NCBI RefSeq assembly: GCF_000485595.1 | Contig: NW_014577081.1 | Coordinates: 354,318 to 413,612, forward strand | Reading direction: 5' to 3' | DNA: 59,295 bases | Origin: Priapulus caudatus | Lineage: Eukaryota; Priapulida; Priapulimorpha; Priapulimorphida; Priapulidae | Part shown: one piece after another, positions 57,166 to 59,295 of the stretch | Position numbering within the stretch: position 1 is the first letter of the stretch | Layout of the letters: every line of letters starts with the position of its first letter | Translations under genes and position numbers: made by a program | Notes under the pieces: model-generated | What the model saw: the letters and a program-made list of their open reading frames with translations, nothing else | The model's database searches: none | What the model was told of the DNA's origin: nothing

Positions 57166-58251
57166 AGCGGTATATCTATAAATAAGATTACATATATCGA
57201 AGAATAGACTTTATATTGTTTACATTATTATTAATTTATACAATTGCAATTGCAATTGCTTGCAAATGTCACACGAATTGATAATGGGGACTCCCGTATA
57301 AGGACATTCAAGGTCACTCACATATGCTGATGACATGTTTCCTATCTTGCGTTTATTGCCAGATATAGTCACGCGCTTAGTCCCCGTCGTGATAGAATAA
57401 ATGTACATTGCGTGTGCGGTCGGTTAATACAATGTGATAATGATGAGATTGCCGACTCATGAATATGAGCGTGTGTTGAGAACAATTGTTACAGCGAACA
57501 AGCAAGAAAATGCGAATGTTGAATCCTAATCGGCATCGTGGTCCCGCCTGTTTATCTGAAATCTGCAGCATAGCATTTTAGATTATATTCCGCCGTTCTA
57601 GGACTTCTTGGCAGTGTAAAGTTGTTGTAAGATACCGTGTCGTTCAGGTGTTTGTATTATCTTTAGTAAAGCTGTGATGCGACAGAAGCTACTGTGTGTG
57701 TGTTGAGTAACAGTATTTTCAAAAGGTCGATATATTAAGAGTCGTGCGCACGCTAACGGGATGCTAATGAAGGAATTATGTGCTTGCGGGCGCGCAGTGA
57801 CAATCACGCGACCCAGCGTAGGTTTACGTTTCGCTGCTATTCGTTTGTTGTCGAAATACGTTTCGTGTCTGCGTCGTCGTTAGCAGCTTCGCCGTCTGAG
57901 TTCTGTGTGAATGATGACACCTGTATATGCTGCTATACACGGTCTCCCGCCGCTGGAATGTGCCGCCGCCTGGTGGCCAGCATCAGTCACCGTAGTGTTC
58001 ATGTGCTGGTGGTACATGTCCGCCGTGTGCAGCTATCTAGTAGAATAAGTAGATGATGTTATGAAAGTCTAGAGTCCATGATATAGGGATCTTGTTGCTG
58101 CTGCAGCATGTTCAACTGAGAGATAAACCGGCATGTGGTACGTTATTGCATAGATTCCCGTGACTGTCTGTCATGTTGTCAGATCATGTTTTATACGTTG
58201 TGATGTCATTATTATGTCAGAACTGTTCTATACCATTCTGTATATCAGAGG

Positions 58252-58332
58252 CACACACACACACATATATATATATATTTATATGTATATATATATATGT
58301 GTGTGTGTATATGTATGTATATATATATATAA
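58252..58332. repeat. CA, TA and GT microsatellites
   Basis: Short CA, TA and GT runs in succession. Confidence 0.95.
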
Positions 58333-58809
58333 CCACTGTAAATGCTCCTGTTGTGTATGTCTTACTGGTAGTCTGCATTTGGCTATTGTATTTGGATGGG
58401 ATCACGCGTTTGTTTCTGTCGTTCTACGTGTATATACATGCTTGCCTGCACGCACGCACACTCTCATAAGCATGAAGACGCATTTATGATTTATCATGCA
58501 CTCGTACTTGTGCACAGTGCATGCATGCGACTGTGTGCGCCAATCTAGCCACACACGTCACTCGCATGTGACTCGCATGGTCTGACCTCTACCTCGGGGA
58601 CGTGTCGTCCATCATAGTCGCGACACTTCGGCGCATGCGCATGCGTCCACACCACTGCAACATCACCCCCCGCATCTCTCATCACACAGCCCCACCCCCC
58701 CAGCCGCCGCCGCCCCGCATCGTGTCGGTGACGTGGAGGTCCGTCATGCGGGCCGTGGTCACCGCCACCGGCGACGTCTCATCCTGCTTCGTTTACTGTT
58801 TCATTTCAG

Positions 58810-59022
58810 ATCCGCGTTGTTAATGCTTTCCGCGAGGGCAGTGACACCCCAACTAGCCTAGCAACCAACCCTTCTCTCCAAAACGTGCTCTCCCAGTGGC
58901 AGGCCAAGCGGCCGTCGACGTGCGACGCTATGCCGTATGTTCGCTCTCCGTCGCAGCCGGCGGCCAGCCCCAACCGTGTTGAGAGCATAGAAGAGATCCA
59001 GGAGACGGAGACCGCGTTGTAG
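58810..59022 (+). CDS. ATP2B: PMCA alternative last exon e18b (70-residue tail, PDZ ligand)
   Basis: Starts at phase 0 after TTCATTTCAG and ends at TAG (59020-59022). It begins [20 protein letters not shown], an alternative second half of the calmodulin-binding helix with Asn where e18a has Arg and with fewer basic residues. The tail is Ser/Pro-rich ([18 protein letters not shown]) and ends QETETAL. The last residues TAL form a class I PDZ ligand, comparable to the ETSL and ETSV ends of vertebrate PMCA b forms, which bind MAGUK-type scaffolds. The 3' UTR runs into a CA microsatellite and the window edge. Confidence 0.92.
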   Translation: MRVVNAFREGSDTPTSLATNPSLQNVLSQWQAKRPSTCDAMPYVRSPSQPAASPNRVESIEEIQETETAL

Positions 59023-59036
59023 CCACCTCTAGCTAC

Positions 59037-59066
59037 GTGTAGCACAGACAGACACACACACAGACA

Positions 59067-59108
<42 letters not shown>

Positions 59109-59206
59109 CACACGTACACACGACGCACACACGTACGTACACGCGCGCGCGCGCACGCGCGCACTAAAAACACACACACACACACACACACACACGCACG
59201 CACACA

Positions 59207-59295
<89 letters not shown>
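59037..59295. repeat. CA/CGCA microsatellite at right edge
   Basis: CA and GCAC runs follow the e18b stop by 15 bases and continue to the window end. They are probably part of the 3' UTR of that isoform. Minus-strand Val-Cys frames are artefacts. Confidence 0.9.

Larger units (their letters stand above)
55561..58809 (+). other. Intergenic-like or intronic stretch before e18b
   Basis: For the e18b isoform this is intron, ending TTCATTTCAG. It contains a CCACCAGGGGGAGC string (56437-56450), an 18-bp purine-rich repeat array (56815-57165) and AT/GT microsatellites (58252-58332). No gene is recognised. Confidence 0.7.

Overview
The window is nuclear DNA from an animal, most likely a non-vertebrate marine metazoan. 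It has one intron-rich gene on the + strand, large introns full of micro- and minisatellites, short inverted-repeat transposons, TTAGGG-type repeats inside a transposon, and two runs of 10 Ns marking assembly joins. I cannot name the species.

The only gene I can support is a plasma-membrane Ca2+-transporting P-type ATPase (PMCA, ATP2B family). Its exons run from 1022 to 59022. The start codon and first transmembrane helix lie upstream of the window. From 1022 the reading frame can be followed through 18 exon positions with matching splice phases. They encode the end of TM2 and the actuator domain (e1-e3), the TM2-TM3 cytosolic loop (e4), TM3-TM4 with the PEGLP Ca2+ motif (e5), the DKTGTLT phosphorylation site (e6), the nucleotide-binding and P domains (e7-e12), TM5-TM10 (e13-e16) and the calmodulin-binding region (e17). 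Two alternative last exons follow (e18a at 54060, e18b at 58810). Each supplies its own second half of the calmodulin-binding helix and its own tail, and e18b ends in ETAL, a class I PDZ ligand like that of vertebrate PMCA b forms. The translated part is about 1,129 residues with e18a or 1,060 with e18b; with the missing N-terminus this fits a full-length PMCA.

Exons e7-e12 occur twice, at 32175-37660 and 37671-43137, with a 10-N gap between. Splicing copy 1 into copy 2 breaks the frame, and all nine exon differences I can see are silent. This is best read as two alleles placed in tandem by the assembler. A second, noisier duplication (9655-10402 and 16005-16664) also ends at an N gap.

The 24.5-kb intron between e3 and e4 (4100-28574) holds no recognisable gene. 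It is a patchwork of minisatellites (37-bp units at 7439-9590, 48-bp polypurine units at 12780-14280 and others) and at least five kinds of inverted-repeat element, three of them present twice. The best defined is a short element flanked by 9-bp target duplications and carrying telomere-like repeats. The e17-e18a intron holds a 4.4-kb, 39-bp minisatellite.

Points of most interest are the C-terminal exon switch, a conserved GC-AG intron, fossil partial duplications of two exons (the end of e6 and the start of e14), and intronic minisatellites whose units contain 5' splice-site or ratchet-like AG|GT sequences. I found no second gene, RNA gene or CRISPR array.
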